Below, one piece after another: positions 7,065 through 13,779 of a stretch of DNA of 14,971 nt. Positions within the stretch are counted from its first letter, which is position 1. Every line of letters begins with the position of its first letter. This stretch comes from a bacterium. GTDB lineage: Bacteria; Bacillota; Clostridia; Oscillospirales; Oscillospiraceae. The DNA lies in the NCBI GenBank assembly GCA_019424865.1, contig JAHYYS010000063.1, positions 1 through 14,971 on the forward strand. The letters are read 5' to 3'. The notes below the pieces were generated by a model. That model saw only the letters and a list, made by a program, of their open reading frames with translations. It ran no database searches and was not told where the DNA came from. Made by a program: the position numbers and the translations under genes.

Positions 7065-8501
7065 TTACATCGCGGCCTCGTCAATTACCTGGGCCTTGAT
7101 CAGGTTGGTGGAGCCGCTGCGGCCCAGCGGCACGCCGGCGGTGATAACAACGGTGTCCCCGTTGTGCACCAGCCGCTCCTTCAGCGCCACCTCCACAGAC
7201 AGGGAGAAGATGCGGTCGGTGGAGTTGACCTCGCCGGTGAGGAAGGGGATCACCCCCCAGCAGATGGCCAGCTGGCGGCGCACCTTCTCGTGCATGGTCA
7301 GGGCGGCCACCGGACAGGCGGGGCGGAAGCGGGAGATCATCTGGGCGGTGTGGCCCGAGTTGGTGGCGGCCAAAATAGCGGTGGCGTTCAGGTCCTTGGC
7401 GGTCAGGCAGCAGGTATGGGTGATGGCGTCGTTGATGTTGGAGGCCGGGACCACCCGGTTTTTCTCAAACTGGCGCCAGTAATGGATGGAATGCTCCGCC
7501 TCTGATACGATGTCGACCATGGCGGACAGGGCCTCGACGGGATACTTGCCGCCGGCGGTCTCTCCGGAGAGCATCACGCAGCTGGTGCCGTCGAAGACGG
7601 CGTTGGCCACGTCGGACACCTCCGCCCGGGTGGGACGGGGGTTGCGCATCATGGAGTCCAGCATCTGGGTGGCGGTGATGACAGGCTTGCCCGCCTGCAG
7701 GCCCTTGCGGATGATCTGCTTTTGCAGCACGGGCACCTTGGAGGCCGGAATCTCCACCCCCAGATCGCCCCGGGCCACCATAATGCCGTCGGCGGCCTGC
7801 ATAATCTCGTCGATGTTGTCCAGGCCCTCCTGGTTTTCGATTTTGGCGATAATTTTCACATCGTCCCCGCCGCAGGCGTGGAGCACCTCCCGCACGGCCT
7901 GTACGTCAGAGGCCTGGCGGACAAAGGAGGCGGCGATAAAATCAAAGTCGTTTTCCACGCCGAAGCGGATGTCCTCCACGTCCTTGTCCGTCAGGGCGGG
8001 CAGGTGGATATGGACGCCGGGGATATTGATGGACTTGTTGGCGGACAGAGTACCCCCGTTTTCCACGGTGCAGATAATGTCCCGGTCCACAATTTTCTCC
8101 ACCCGGATGGCCACCAGGCCGTCGTCAATCAAAATTTCCTGGCCGGGGGAGAGCTCCTGATGGAGCTGGGGATAGGTGACAGACACCCTCTCCCGGCTGC
8201 CCACAATGTCCCGGGTTGTCAGGGTAAAGGTGTCCCCGGCTTCCAGCGCAACCGATTTGGTGTCAAAAGCCTTGATGCGGATTTCCGGCCCCTTGGTGTC
8301 CAGAATGGTGGCCACCGGGCGGCTCATAGAGTCCCGGACCCCCTTGAGCTTGTTCAGCCGGGCCAGGTGCTCCGGGTGGCTGCCGTGGGAAAAGTTGAAG
8401 CGGGCCGCATCCATGCCGGTGCGGATCAGGGTGCGGATCATCTCTTCGTCATCCACGGCCGGACCCAGAGTACAGATAATTTTAGTTTTCCTCACATCCA
8501 T
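7065..8501 (-). CDS. pyk: Pyruvate kinase
   Basis: Last step of glycolysis: phosphoenolpyruvate plus ADP gives pyruvate plus ATP, in the cytosol. The protein has 478 residues and complete family motifs: KTKIICTLGPA (6-15), RFNFSHG (34-40), DTKGPEIR (68-75), catalytic Lys220 and metal ligands Glu222 and Asp246 in IIAKIENQEG and MVARGDLGVEIP, then ITATQMLDSM and MLSGETAGGKYP. The B domain is about residues 70-170 and the C domain about 345-478. The Glu in GPEIR (residue 73) marks the K+-dependent type. The extra C-terminal PEP-utilising-like domain of Bacillus enzymes is absent. ATG 8501 is set by a near-ideal AGGAGGAAATCAT just upstream. It is a single-gene unit with its own terminator. Confidence 0.97.
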   Translation of the reverse strand: MDVRKTKIICTLGPAVDDEEMIRTLIRTGMDAARFNFSHGSHPEHLARLNKLKGVRDSMSRPVATILDTKGPEIRIKAFDTKSVALEAGDTFTLTTRDIVGSRERVSVTYPQLHQELSPGQEILIDDGLVAIRVEKIVDRDIICTVENGGTLSANKSINIPGVHIHLPALTDKDVEDIRFGVENDFDFIAASFVRQASDVQAVREVLHACGGDDVKIIAKIENQEGLDNIDEIMQAADGIMVARGDLGVEIPASKVPVLQKQIIRKGLQAGKPVITATQMLDSMMRNPRPTRAEVSDVANAVFDGTSCVMLSGETAGGKYPVEALSAMVDIVSEAEHSIHYWRQFEKNRVVPASNINDAITHTCCLTAKDLNATAILAATNSGHTAQMISRFRPACPVAALTMHEKVRRQLAICWGVIPFLTGEVNSTDRIFSLSVEVALKERLVHNGDTVVITAGVPLGRSGSTNLIKAQVIDEAAM

Positions 8502-8555
8502 ATGATTTCCTCCTGTGGGAATCAGAGTAATTGTTTCTTCCAGTCTCACACGCCT

Positions 8556-8585
8556 ATCTTACCTGAAACCATCGTCCCTGAACAA
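8556..8585 (-). promoter_or_regulatory. Candidate sigma-A promoter for pyk
   Basis: Minus strand: TTGTTC (8585-8580), an 18-base spacer and TAAGAT (8561-8556), giving a leader of roughly 48 bases with the strong ribosome binding site. The match is modest. Another AT-rich patch (TTTGATTAAAATTG, near 8618-8637) lies further upstream without a well-spaced pair. Confidence 0.35.
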
Positions 8586-8638
8586 GCCTCCAAATCACTG
8601 AAATTTTAGGCGCAGGGGAAACAATTTTAATCAAAGTG

Positions 8639-8675
8639 CAAAAGCGGGCGCGGCCCCTGTCAGTCCTGCGCCCGC
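8639..8675 (-). terminator. Terminator after the CBS-domain gene
   Basis: Minus strand: GCGGGCGC and GCGCCCGC form an 8-bp stem around a 16-base loop, followed by TTTTGC. It is about 28 bases after the CBS gene stop and separates it from pyk. Confidence 0.65.
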
Positions 8676-8702
8676 AGCCCAAGCACGGGAAGACCCCCCG
8701 TT

Positions 8703-9131
8703 TCAGCGGATAATGATGTTCTCTGAAATTTCGCACAGGGCCTGGGCGGCCTCCATGTCCAGACGCCGGCTTTTGGCCAGGTCGGCCAGGGAAACGATGC
8801 CCACCAGCCGGCCGTCCTCCACCACCGGAAGCCGCCGCACCTGCTGGGCGGACATCAGACGGGTGGCCTCCCGGCAGTCGTCGCCGGGGGCGACGGTGGT
8901 ACAGTTGCGGGTCATGATGTCCCGCACCGGGGTCTGGGCCGGGTCCTCCTCCGCCGCAACGCACCGCAGCACAATATCCCGGTCGGTGACCATGCCCCGC
9001 AGGCGTCCGTCCGGGGTACACACGGGCAGGGCGCCCACATTGTGCCTGCTGAGCAGGCGGGCGGCCAGGGCCGCGGAGGAGGTGGGCTCAATGGTGACAA
9101 CGCCGGGGTTCATTAATTCTCTTACCAGCAT
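8703..9131 (-). CDS. Two-CBS-domain protein
   Basis: Small cytosolic protein of 142 residues made of a tandem CBS pair (Bateman module) and little else. Repeat 1 is about residues 1-62 (ELMNPGVVTIEP, GALPVCTPDGRLRGMVTDRDI) and repeat 2 about 70-128 (DIMTRNCTTVAPGDD, RRLPVVEDGRLVGIVSLADL). Stand-alone pairs usually bind adenine nucleotides and regulate a partner, but the ligand and partner here are unknown. ATG 9131 is chosen because MLVRELM aligns with usual CBS starts (MKVKDIM). AAAGGCGG, its apparent ribosome binding site, lies 8 bases upstream inside the 3' arm of a terminator-like hairpin, which is odd. It is downstream of the M16 peptidase gene on the same strand, about 148 bases apart. 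Confidence 0.88.
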   Translation of the reverse strand: MLVRELMNPGVVTIEPTSSAALAARLLSRHNVGALPVCTPDGRLRGMVTDRDIVLRCVAAEEDPAQTPVRDIMTRNCTTVAPGDDCREATRLMSAQQVRRLPVVEDGRLVGIVSLADLAKSRRLDMEAAQALCEISENIIIR

Positions 9132-9189
9132 GAAAAAAACCGCCTTTCCGGTAAAAATTGGTCTGCGGTCAGTCTGCCCGGAAAGGCGG
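9132..9189 (-). promoter_or_regulatory. Terminator-like hairpin that contains the CBS gene's ribosome binding site
   Basis: Minus strand: CCGCCTTTCCGG (9189-9178) pairs perfectly with CCGGAAAGGCGG (9151-9140) around a 26-base loop. A run of seven T, one C and then the ATG of the CBS gene follow. The stem and T-run form a textbook intrinsic terminator, but the 3' arm also carries the Shine-Dalgarno. It could end M16 peptidase transcripts, attenuate the CBS gene, block its translation, or do more than one of these. Confidence 0.65.
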
Positions 9190-9279
9190 CGGTTTATTCT
9201 GTTACAGCCCGGAAGCCTGAAAAGTGAAAGTGCGGCTTGGGGTTTTGGCATCCGCGCCGTCGTTATCTCCCCTGTGCGC

Positions 9280-10542
9280 TTATCCTCCGCGCTTCTTGGA
9301 CAGCCACTGGGAATAGTCCTGGGCGGGGCGGACCCGGCCCAGCGCGGACAGGGAGGCCCCCTCCGGCACAAACAGGGCCTGGGCCAGATCCCGCAGCTGC
9401 TCCCGGGTGACGGCGTCGTACAGGGCGATAATCTCCTCCGTCTCCCGCACCCGGCCGAACAGGAGCGCGGAGGAGCCCAGGTGGCTCATGCGGGCCTGGA
9501 TGGACTCGGTGCCCATCAGCAGGTTGGCTTTGGCCTGTTCCCGCACCCGGTCCAGCTCCTCCTGCGTGGGGCCGTGCTCAGCCAGCTCCTCAACCAGGTG
9601 ATAGATGGTCTCCAGGGCCTGCTCCTCCTGCTCCTGTCCCAGGGCGGTGTAAATCCCCAGCAGGCCGGTGTCCTCGTGGTCCGCTGCATAGGAGTAGACG
9701 GTGTAGCACAGCCCCCGCTTCTCCCGCACCTCCTGAAACAGGCGGGAGGAGCAGCCGCCCCCCAGCAGGGAGTTGAGCAGCAGCAGCTGGGGCCGGCGCT
9801 CGTCCAGATAGGAGGGGGCGGGGAAGGCCAGAATCAGGTGGTTTTGCTCCATGGCCTTCCGCCGGGCCGTGACGGCGGGGCGGTAGGCGGCAGGGCGGTA
9901 CTGGGGGACCGGGCCGGGCTCCAGCTGGGCCAGGCAGTCAGACAGCTTGTCCACCTGGGCCTGGGTGAAGCTGCCCGCCAGAGCGGCCACCAGATTGCCG
10001 GGGCGGTAGTGCTCCCGCTGCCACCGGGCCAGAAATTCTCCCGTCATGGGGGCCAGCGTGGCCTGGCTGCCCAGAATGGGGCGGGCCAGGGCGGTGCCCT
10101 TGTAGACGGCGGCGGACAGCCGCTCGGACACCAGATCCTCCGGCGTGTCCTCGTACATGCCGATCTCCTCCAGAATCACCCCCCGCTCCGTTTCCACGTC
10201 CTCCTGGCTGAAGCAGGAGTGGAAGAGCATGTCCGACAGCAGATCCAGACTGTAATCCAGGTGCCGGTCCAGGCTGCGGGCATAGAAGCAGGTGTGCTCC
10301 TTGGTGGTATAGGCGTTGACCTGTCCGCCGATGGCGTCCATATCCCGGGCCAGCTGGGCGGCGGAGCGGCGGGCGGTGCCCTTAAACAGCATGTGCTCAA
10401 TAAAGTGGGCGGCGCCGTTGTCCTGCCGCCGCTCGTGGCGGGAGCCCACGCCCACAAAAAAGCCCAGCGCGGCGGACCGGGCCCCGGGGACAGCCTCCGT
10501 CAGGATCCGGGCGCCGTTGGGGAGTGTAATCTGTTGATACAT
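9280..10542 (-). CDS. M16 family zinc peptidase (processing-peptidase/PqqL-like)
   Basis: Predicted 420-residue zinc endopeptidase, the normal length for a one-unit bacterial M16B protein. The inverted zinc motif HxxEH is HFIEH at residues 46-50, with the distal Glu in the ILEEIGMYEDTP segment about 76 residues later. The second, non-catalytic half carries the usual R/Y segment EKRGLCYTVYSY and GLLGIYTAL. M16B members degrade or process small proteins and peptides; the substrate is unknown. In Firmicutes such genes often sit near rpsO, pnp or dut, but here the neighbours are unrelated. ATG 10542 (MYQQITLPNG) is chosen because GGATGGA lies at normal spacing before it; an ATG at 10554 has no room for a ribosome binding site. 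Confidence 0.93.
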   Translation of the reverse strand: MYQQITLPNGARILTEAVPGARSAALGFFVGVGSRHERRQDNGAAHFIEHMLFKGTARRSAAQLARDMDAIGGQVNAYTTKEHTCFYARSLDRHLDYSLDLLSDMLFHSCFSQEDVETERGVILEEIGMYEDTPEDLVSERLSAAVYKGTALARPILGSQATLAPMTGEFLARWQREHYRPGNLVAALAGSFTQAQVDKLSDCLAQLEPGPVPQYRPAAYRPAVTARRKAMEQNHLILAFPAPSYLDERRPQLLLLNSLLGGGCSSRLFQEVREKRGLCYTVYSYAADHEDTGLLGIYTALGQEQEEQALETIYHLVEELAEHGPTQEELDRVREQAKANLLMGTESIQARMSHLGSSALLFGRVRETEEIIALYDAVTREQLRDLAQALFVPEGASLSALGRVRPAQDYSQWLSKKRGG

Positions 10543-10583
10543 AGCAAGTTCCATCCTATGCGGCAAAATATTCTGTGCAGGAC

Positions 10584-10612
10584 AGTATACCACAAAGGGG
10601 GACGGACGTCCA
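10584..10612 (-). promoter_or_regulatory. Sigma-A promoter for the M16 peptidase gene
   Basis: Minus strand: TGGACG (10612-10607), a 17-base spacer and TATACT (10589-10584), with TG one base before the -10 (extended -10). This gives a leader of about 35 bases to ATG 10542. Confidence 0.6.
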
Positions 10613-10703
10613 CTGGGAACAGGGTCCCGGAGGGCGGCCGGACTGTCTCCGGCGGAAAGCACCCGAAAGAAATGCAATGGATGCCATGCCCATGCCGCAG
10701 ATA

Positions 10704-10712
10704 TGATATAAT
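10704..10712 (+). promoter_or_regulatory. Extended -10 promoter for the alpha/beta hydrolase gene
   Basis: TGATATAAT is a perfect -10 hexamer (10707-10712) with the TGn extension. No clear -35 is seen at 16-18 bases upstream. It points away from the M16 promoter in the same 199-base gap and is about 30 bases before ATG 10742. Confidence 0.65.
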
Positions 10713-10741
10713 GGAGAAAATAAGAACAGGGAGGGCGTGTC

Positions 10742-11512
10742 ATGGCATATTTTCAGTATCAGGGGAAATCCGTCTTTTATGAGACATGGGGAAGGGGCAA
10801 ACCGATCCTTTTCCTGCATGGAAACACCGCGTCATCCAGAATGTTTGAACTGCTGCTGCCGCTCTACCGCCCCAATTTCAGATGTGTTGTGATGGACTTC
10901 GTGGGAAACGGGCGGTCGGAGCGGGTGGAAGAGTTTCCGGCGGATCTATGGCACGACGAGGGGCGGCAGGCCGCGGCGCTGGTGGAACACCTGCACTGCG
11001 GAAAGGTCGGCATTGTGGGCACAAGCGGCGGGGCGTGGGCGGCGCTGAATGCGGCGCTGGAGCGCCCCGAGCTTGTGGACGCCGTTGCAGCCGACAGCTT
11101 TGACGGGCGTACGCTGAATGAAAAGTTTTCGGACAATCTGGCGGCCGAGCGGGAGGGGGCAAAGCGCGATCCCCAGGCGCGGCAGTTTTATCAGTGGTGC
11201 CAGGGCGCAGATTGGGAACAGGTCGTGGATCGGGATACAAAGGCGCTTCTGCGGTGCGCAGGAGAGGGGCGCCCCCTGTTTATAAAGCCCCTGGACGAAT
11301 TGCAGGCGCCCGTTTTGCTGATGGGGAGCAGAGAGGATGCCATGTGCCGCCGAGAGCTGGAGCGGGAGTACAGGGAGATGGCGGCAGTCATCCCCCGCGC
11401 AGAAGTCTGCATGTTCGCGCATGGCGGGCATCCTGCCATTTCATCCAATGCGGAGGAGGCGGCCAGAGTGATTACCGGATTTTTTTCCGCGCATCCGGCA
11501 CAACTGCCCTGA
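10742..11512 (+). CDS. Alpha/beta-fold hydrolase
   Basis: Predicted 256-residue cytosolic serine hydrolase with no signal peptide. The oxyanion-hole motif LHGN is at residues 25-28, the nucleophile elbow GTSGG at 93-97 (Ser95), the likely acid Asp199 in GSREDAMC and the His in AHGGHP near 227-230. The fold and triad fit the general esterase/lipase/peptidase group, and the substrate cannot be named. The ATG is supported by GGGAGGG a few bases upstream and by the extended -10 promoter. Codon choice looks a little less GC-biased than in the genes to the left. A lid domain of about 65 residues between strand 6 and the acid residue is rich in charged residues. Confidence 0.88.
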   Translation: MAYFQYQGKSVFYETWGRGKPILFLHGNTASSRMFELLLPLYRPNFRCVVMDFVGNGRSERVEEFPADLWHDEGRQAAALVEHLHCGKVGIVGTSGGAWAALNAALERPELVDAVAADSFDGRTLNEKFSDNLAAEREGAKRDPQARQFYQWCQGADWEQVVDRDTKALLRCAGEGRPLFIKPLDELQAPVLLMGSREDAMCRRELEREYREMAAVIPRAEVCMFAHGGHPAISSNAEEAARVITGFFSAHPAQLP

Positions 11513-11557
11513 GCGGTGCCCGACCGAAAATTTTCCCAATAAAATTTTGCCGGCCAG

Positions 11558-11587
11558 GTATAACCGCCGCCGGGCCTGTCCACAATA
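11558..11587 (+). promoter_or_regulatory. Possible sporulation (sigma-G/F-type) promoter before the SpoIIQ-like gene
   Basis: GTATA (11558-11562), an 18-base spacer and CACAATA (11581-11587) match the B. subtilis sigma-G pattern GHATR-N17/18-CATnMTA at all but one consensus base. The predicted transcript start would fall almost on the ribosome binding site (GGAGGTG, 11594-11600), which is tight. A vegetative reading, TATAAC at 11559-11564, lacks a -35. Confidence 0.35.
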
Positions 11588-11605
11588 GGCTTCGGAGGTG
11601 GTTTC

Positions 11606-12355
11606 TTGAAAAACCAAAACTTTTTAAAGAAACTGGGCGATTTTGCGCTGGGAAAGGGCTTCTACATAGTCCTGTTCCTGTGCGTCGCCGCCATAGGAAT
11701 TTCGGGCTATTATTTGATTCGCGCCGTGGCCGTCCCCGAGCAGTCGGAGCCGGTGACCGGAAACCCAACCGTTGTGCTCCCTGATTCAGAGGCCAACGGC
11801 CCGGATCCGGCCGGGAGTATCCAGACCCCCGCGGAACCAGACAAGCAGCAGGCTGAGCCGCCGGAGCCGGTCCAGGAGCAGCCGGACGACCCCGAGCCCC
11901 TGGCCCCGACGGTCCAGCCGGAGGAGCCGGAGCAGCCCCAGACCGTGGTGTATACCTGGCCGGTCAAGGGGGCAATCCTCCGGGACTTCCAGGTGGAAAC
12001 CCTGGCGCTGGACCCCACGCTGGAGGACTGGCGCACCCACGGCGGGCTGGATTTGGCCGCCGCCCTGGGCACCAAGGTGCTGGCCATGGGGACAGGCACC
12101 GTGGAGCAGGTCTATGAGGACGGCCTGATGGGGATCACCGTGGTCATTGAGCATCCCGACGGCCTGACCACCGTATACAGCAATCTGAGCCAGGAGACCA
12201 CCGTGGAGGCGGGGCAGACGGTGGAGACCGGGACTGTCATCGGCACCGTGGGGGAGAGCGCTATTGCGGAGAGCGGCCTGGCCCCCCACCTGCACCTGGA
12301 GGCCTGGAAGGATGAGACGCGGGTCAACCCGGCGGACTATCTGCCTGCGGTGTGA
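11606..12355 (+). CDS. spoIIQ: SpoIIQ-like M23 (LytM) zinc endopeptidase, forespore engulfment protein
   Basis: Predicted single-pass membrane protein of 249 residues: a short cytosolic N-terminus, a membrane segment about 18-40, a Pro/Glu-rich linker about 44-112 and a LytM domain about 118-249. In spore formers SpoIIQ spans the forespore membrane, binds SpoIIIAH and holds mother cell and forespore together during engulfment. The stretch EHPDGLTTVYSNLS then VEAGQTV closely follows Bacillus SpoIIQ (EHADGLSTVYQSLS). Unlike the Bacillus protein, the zinc site is intact: His145 and Asp149 in THGGLDL, and His228 and His230 in HLHLE, as in clostridial SpoIIQ. The start is TTG at 11606, fixed by GGAGGTG with 5-base spacing and by MKNQNFLKKLGDF leading into the membrane segment. 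Another membrane-anchored M23 protein remains possible. Confidence 0.75.
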   Translation: MKNQNFLKKLGDFALGKGFYIVLFLCVAAIGISGYYLIRAVAVPEQSEPVTGNPTVVLPDSEANGPDPAGSIQTPAEPDKQQAEPPEPVQEQPDDPEPLAPTVQPEEPEQPQTVVYTWPVKGAILRDFQVETLALDPTLEDWRTHGGLDLAAALGTKVLAMGTGTVEQVYEDGLMGITVVIEHPDGLTTVYSNLSQETTVEAGQTVETGTVIGTVGESAIAESGLAPHLHLEAWKDETRVNPADYLPAV

Positions 12356-12384
12356 CCCGATGAACAAGACCAAAGCGAAAACGC

Positions 12385-12418
12385 AAAAACAGCAGCCGGA
12401 CCTGATGGCCCGGCTGCT
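12385..12418 (-). terminator. Left copy of the duplicated terminator (active in minus direction)
   Basis: AGCAGCCGG (12391-12399) pairs with CCGGCTGCT (12410-12418). On the minus strand it is followed by GTTTTTGCGTTTT, a good T-tract for transcripts coming from the flavoprotein gene. On the plus side it runs straight into copy B without a T-run. Confidence 0.75.
12390..12418 (+). repeat. 29-bp direct repeat, left copy, flanking structured repeat B
   Basis: It is identical over 29 bases to 12642-12670 and starts CAGCAGCCGG and ends CGGCTGCT. It covers the whole terminator stem-loop. The two copies bracket the inserted element and look like a target duplication. Confidence 0.9.
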
Positions 12419-12641
12419 CAGCGTGTCAAAAAAGCCCTCCTGCAAGGAGTTCCGCCGTCCGCAGACGGCGGAATAAAATGAAATCCAGTCATTTCCAAGG
12501 ACATGTGCCTGGGAAATGACACCTCTCACGAAATTTTGGGCGACAATTTCGCAAGAAATCGAGCCTGAAATTTCGTGCGGCCTACTCGAAAAAGTGGCTT
12601 GTCAATTGATAGAAATTGACAAGCCACTTTTTCGACAGTCT
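12419..12641 (-). repeat. Structured five-hairpin intergenic repeat, copy B
   Basis: Inverted relative to copy A and with the same hairpin order when read on the minus strand. H1 (12586-12635) is a perfect 22-bp stem with a TCTATC loop. H2 (12527-12577) pairs 13 of 15. H3 (12488-12520) has a 9-bp stem. H4 (12450-12473) has a perfect 10-bp stem with the same TGCG loop as copy A. H5 (12437-12449) is CTCCT-TGC-AGGAG. After H5 comes GGGCTTTTTTGACACGC, so the distal end resembles a weak terminator. The two outer ends are imperfect inverted repeats (CTGTCGAAAAAG against GTGTCAAAAAAG). It occupies most of the 337-base gap between convergent genes and contains no credible reading frame. Confidence 0.88.
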
Positions 12642-12675
12642 CAGCAGCCGGACCTGATGGCCCGGCTGCTGTTTT
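12642..12675 (+). terminator. Right copy of the duplicated terminator (active in plus direction)
   Basis: CAGCAGCCGG (12642-12651) pairs with CCGGCTGCTG (12662-12671), followed by TTTTCTGTC. It contains the right copy of the 29-bp direct repeat (12642-12670). Transcripts of the SpoIIQ-like gene would pass through copy B before stopping here. Confidence 0.8.
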
Positions 12676-12692
12676 CTGTCTGTCGGGTGTCT

Positions 12693-13775
12693 TCAGCGGG
12701 GGGCCCCGCTGGCGGGGGCGGAGAGCAGGGTGGCGCGGATGTTGGCGGCGAAGGCGTCCAGCCGGGCCTGAATGCCGGGCTGGGTCAGGGCCTCGCCGGG
12801 ATTGTTGGCCGTCTCCATCAGGGCAAAGCGGGGCGGGAGATAGAAGGACTTGTTCATATTCATGGCGGAGATCAGCTGCCGGGCCAGAATGTCCCCTCCG
12901 GAATAGCCCGATACCACAATGGCAAAGAGGGCCTTGTCATAAAAGCGGGTCTGGCGGAACAGCGCGGTGAGCCGGTTGATGCAGGCGGTGAGATTGGCGG
13001 ACAGGGCGTCGTTGTAGTTGGGACACAGCATCACCACGCCCTGACAGCGGCGTATGGCGGGGTAGACCTCCTCCGGCATCAGCCCGCCGTAAAAGCAGCC
13101 TCCCCGCTCGCCGAAGTGCAGGCACATGGTATAGGGGCAGCCGGAGCAGTCCCGCAGGGTGCCGTTGCGCAGGCCGATCTCGGTACAGATGAAATCCTGG
13201 CTCAGCCGCCCCCGCACCTGCTCCCAAAGAGCCATGGTGTTGGAGGTGTGGTGGCTGGAGGCGTGGAGGACCAGCAGCTCCGGGGAGTCGCAGGCCAGAG
13301 ACACCCCCGCCTCCAGCCGGTCGGCCAGCTCCCGGGCGGCGGCGCGGTACGCCCCCAGACAGTCGGTGCCCAGGTTCTGGGCCTGGATCCTGAAATTGGC
13401 CAGGGAGCCGGTGGCCTCCACCAGAGGGCGGCCCACCAGCGCGCACCCGGCGCAGTTCAGTGCAAGGGCCAGCTCCGCCGCAGTGGACTTGGTGTAAAGC
13501 TCCCCCGGCCCGTCCACCAGCAGGCCCCCGGTGCAGCCCTCCAGCAGATGCTGCTCCCGGCGCAGGCGGCCCAGCATGCGCTGGTACTCATTATTCTGCC
13601 CCGCCTCGTCCAGGGGAAGGGCGAAGAGTACCTTCTGCCCCGAAAGGCCGTTTAGATCCTCTGCCCGCCGCAGGGTGCGGACCTCGCGTCCCCCCAGAGC
13701 GCTGCGCAGTACGCCCTCCAGCCGGGTGCCGGCCCCGGCGGCATCGGGGGCGGGGTGAATCAGGACAAGAGACAT
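12693..13775 (-). CDS. Two-domain flavodoxin-fold protein, NADPH-dependent FMN reductase / iron-sulfur flavoprotein-like
   Basis: Predicted cytosolic redox flavoprotein of 360 residues. The C-terminal half (about 165-350) is flavodoxin-like: HASSHHTSNT (171-180) matches the FMN phosphate loop, and LCPNYNDALSANL (250-262) the flavin-ring loop. Between them is a cysteine cluster, Cys210, 213, 218 and 227 (C-x2-C-x4-C-x8-C), like the cluster region of iron-sulfur flavoproteins. The N-terminal half (1-160) also has an alternating strand/helix pattern (VLFALPLDEAGQNNEYQRML, GGLLVDGPGELYTKS) and may be a degenerate flavodoxin-like unit; I do not recognise it. ATG 13775 follows GAGAGGATAA, which overlaps the end of the VanZ gene 4 bases away, so the two are coupled. 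The electron partner is unknown. Confidence 0.75.
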   Translation of the reverse strand: MSLVLIHPAPDAAGAGTRLEGVLRSALGGREVRTLRRAEDLNGLSGQKVLFALPLDEAGQNNEYQRMLGRLRREQHLLEGCTGGLLVDGPGELYTKSTAAELALALNCAGCALVGRPLVEATGSLANFRIQAQNLGTDCLGAYRAAARELADRLEAGVSLACDSPELLVLHASSHHTSNTMALWEQVRGRLSQDFICTEIGLRNGTLRDCSGCPYTMCLHFGERGGCFYGGLMPEEVYPAIRRCQGVVMLCPNYNDALSANLTACINRLTALFRQTRFYDKALFAIVVSGYSGGDILARQLISAMNMNKSFYLPPRFALMETANNPGEALTQPGIQARLDAFAANIRATLLSAPASGAPR

Positions 13776-13779
13776 GAGA

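Noticed and set aside
11513..11557. Terminator for the alpha/beta hydrolase gene in the AAAATTTT repeats
   Set aside because: The two AAAATTTT blocks can pair but have no GC stem or proper T-tract; support is too weak to list.
12360..12476. Small plus-strand open frame of 38 codons after spoIIQ
   Set aside because: No ribosome binding site; it runs through the terminator repeat and into H5/H4 of copy B, so it is a chance frame.
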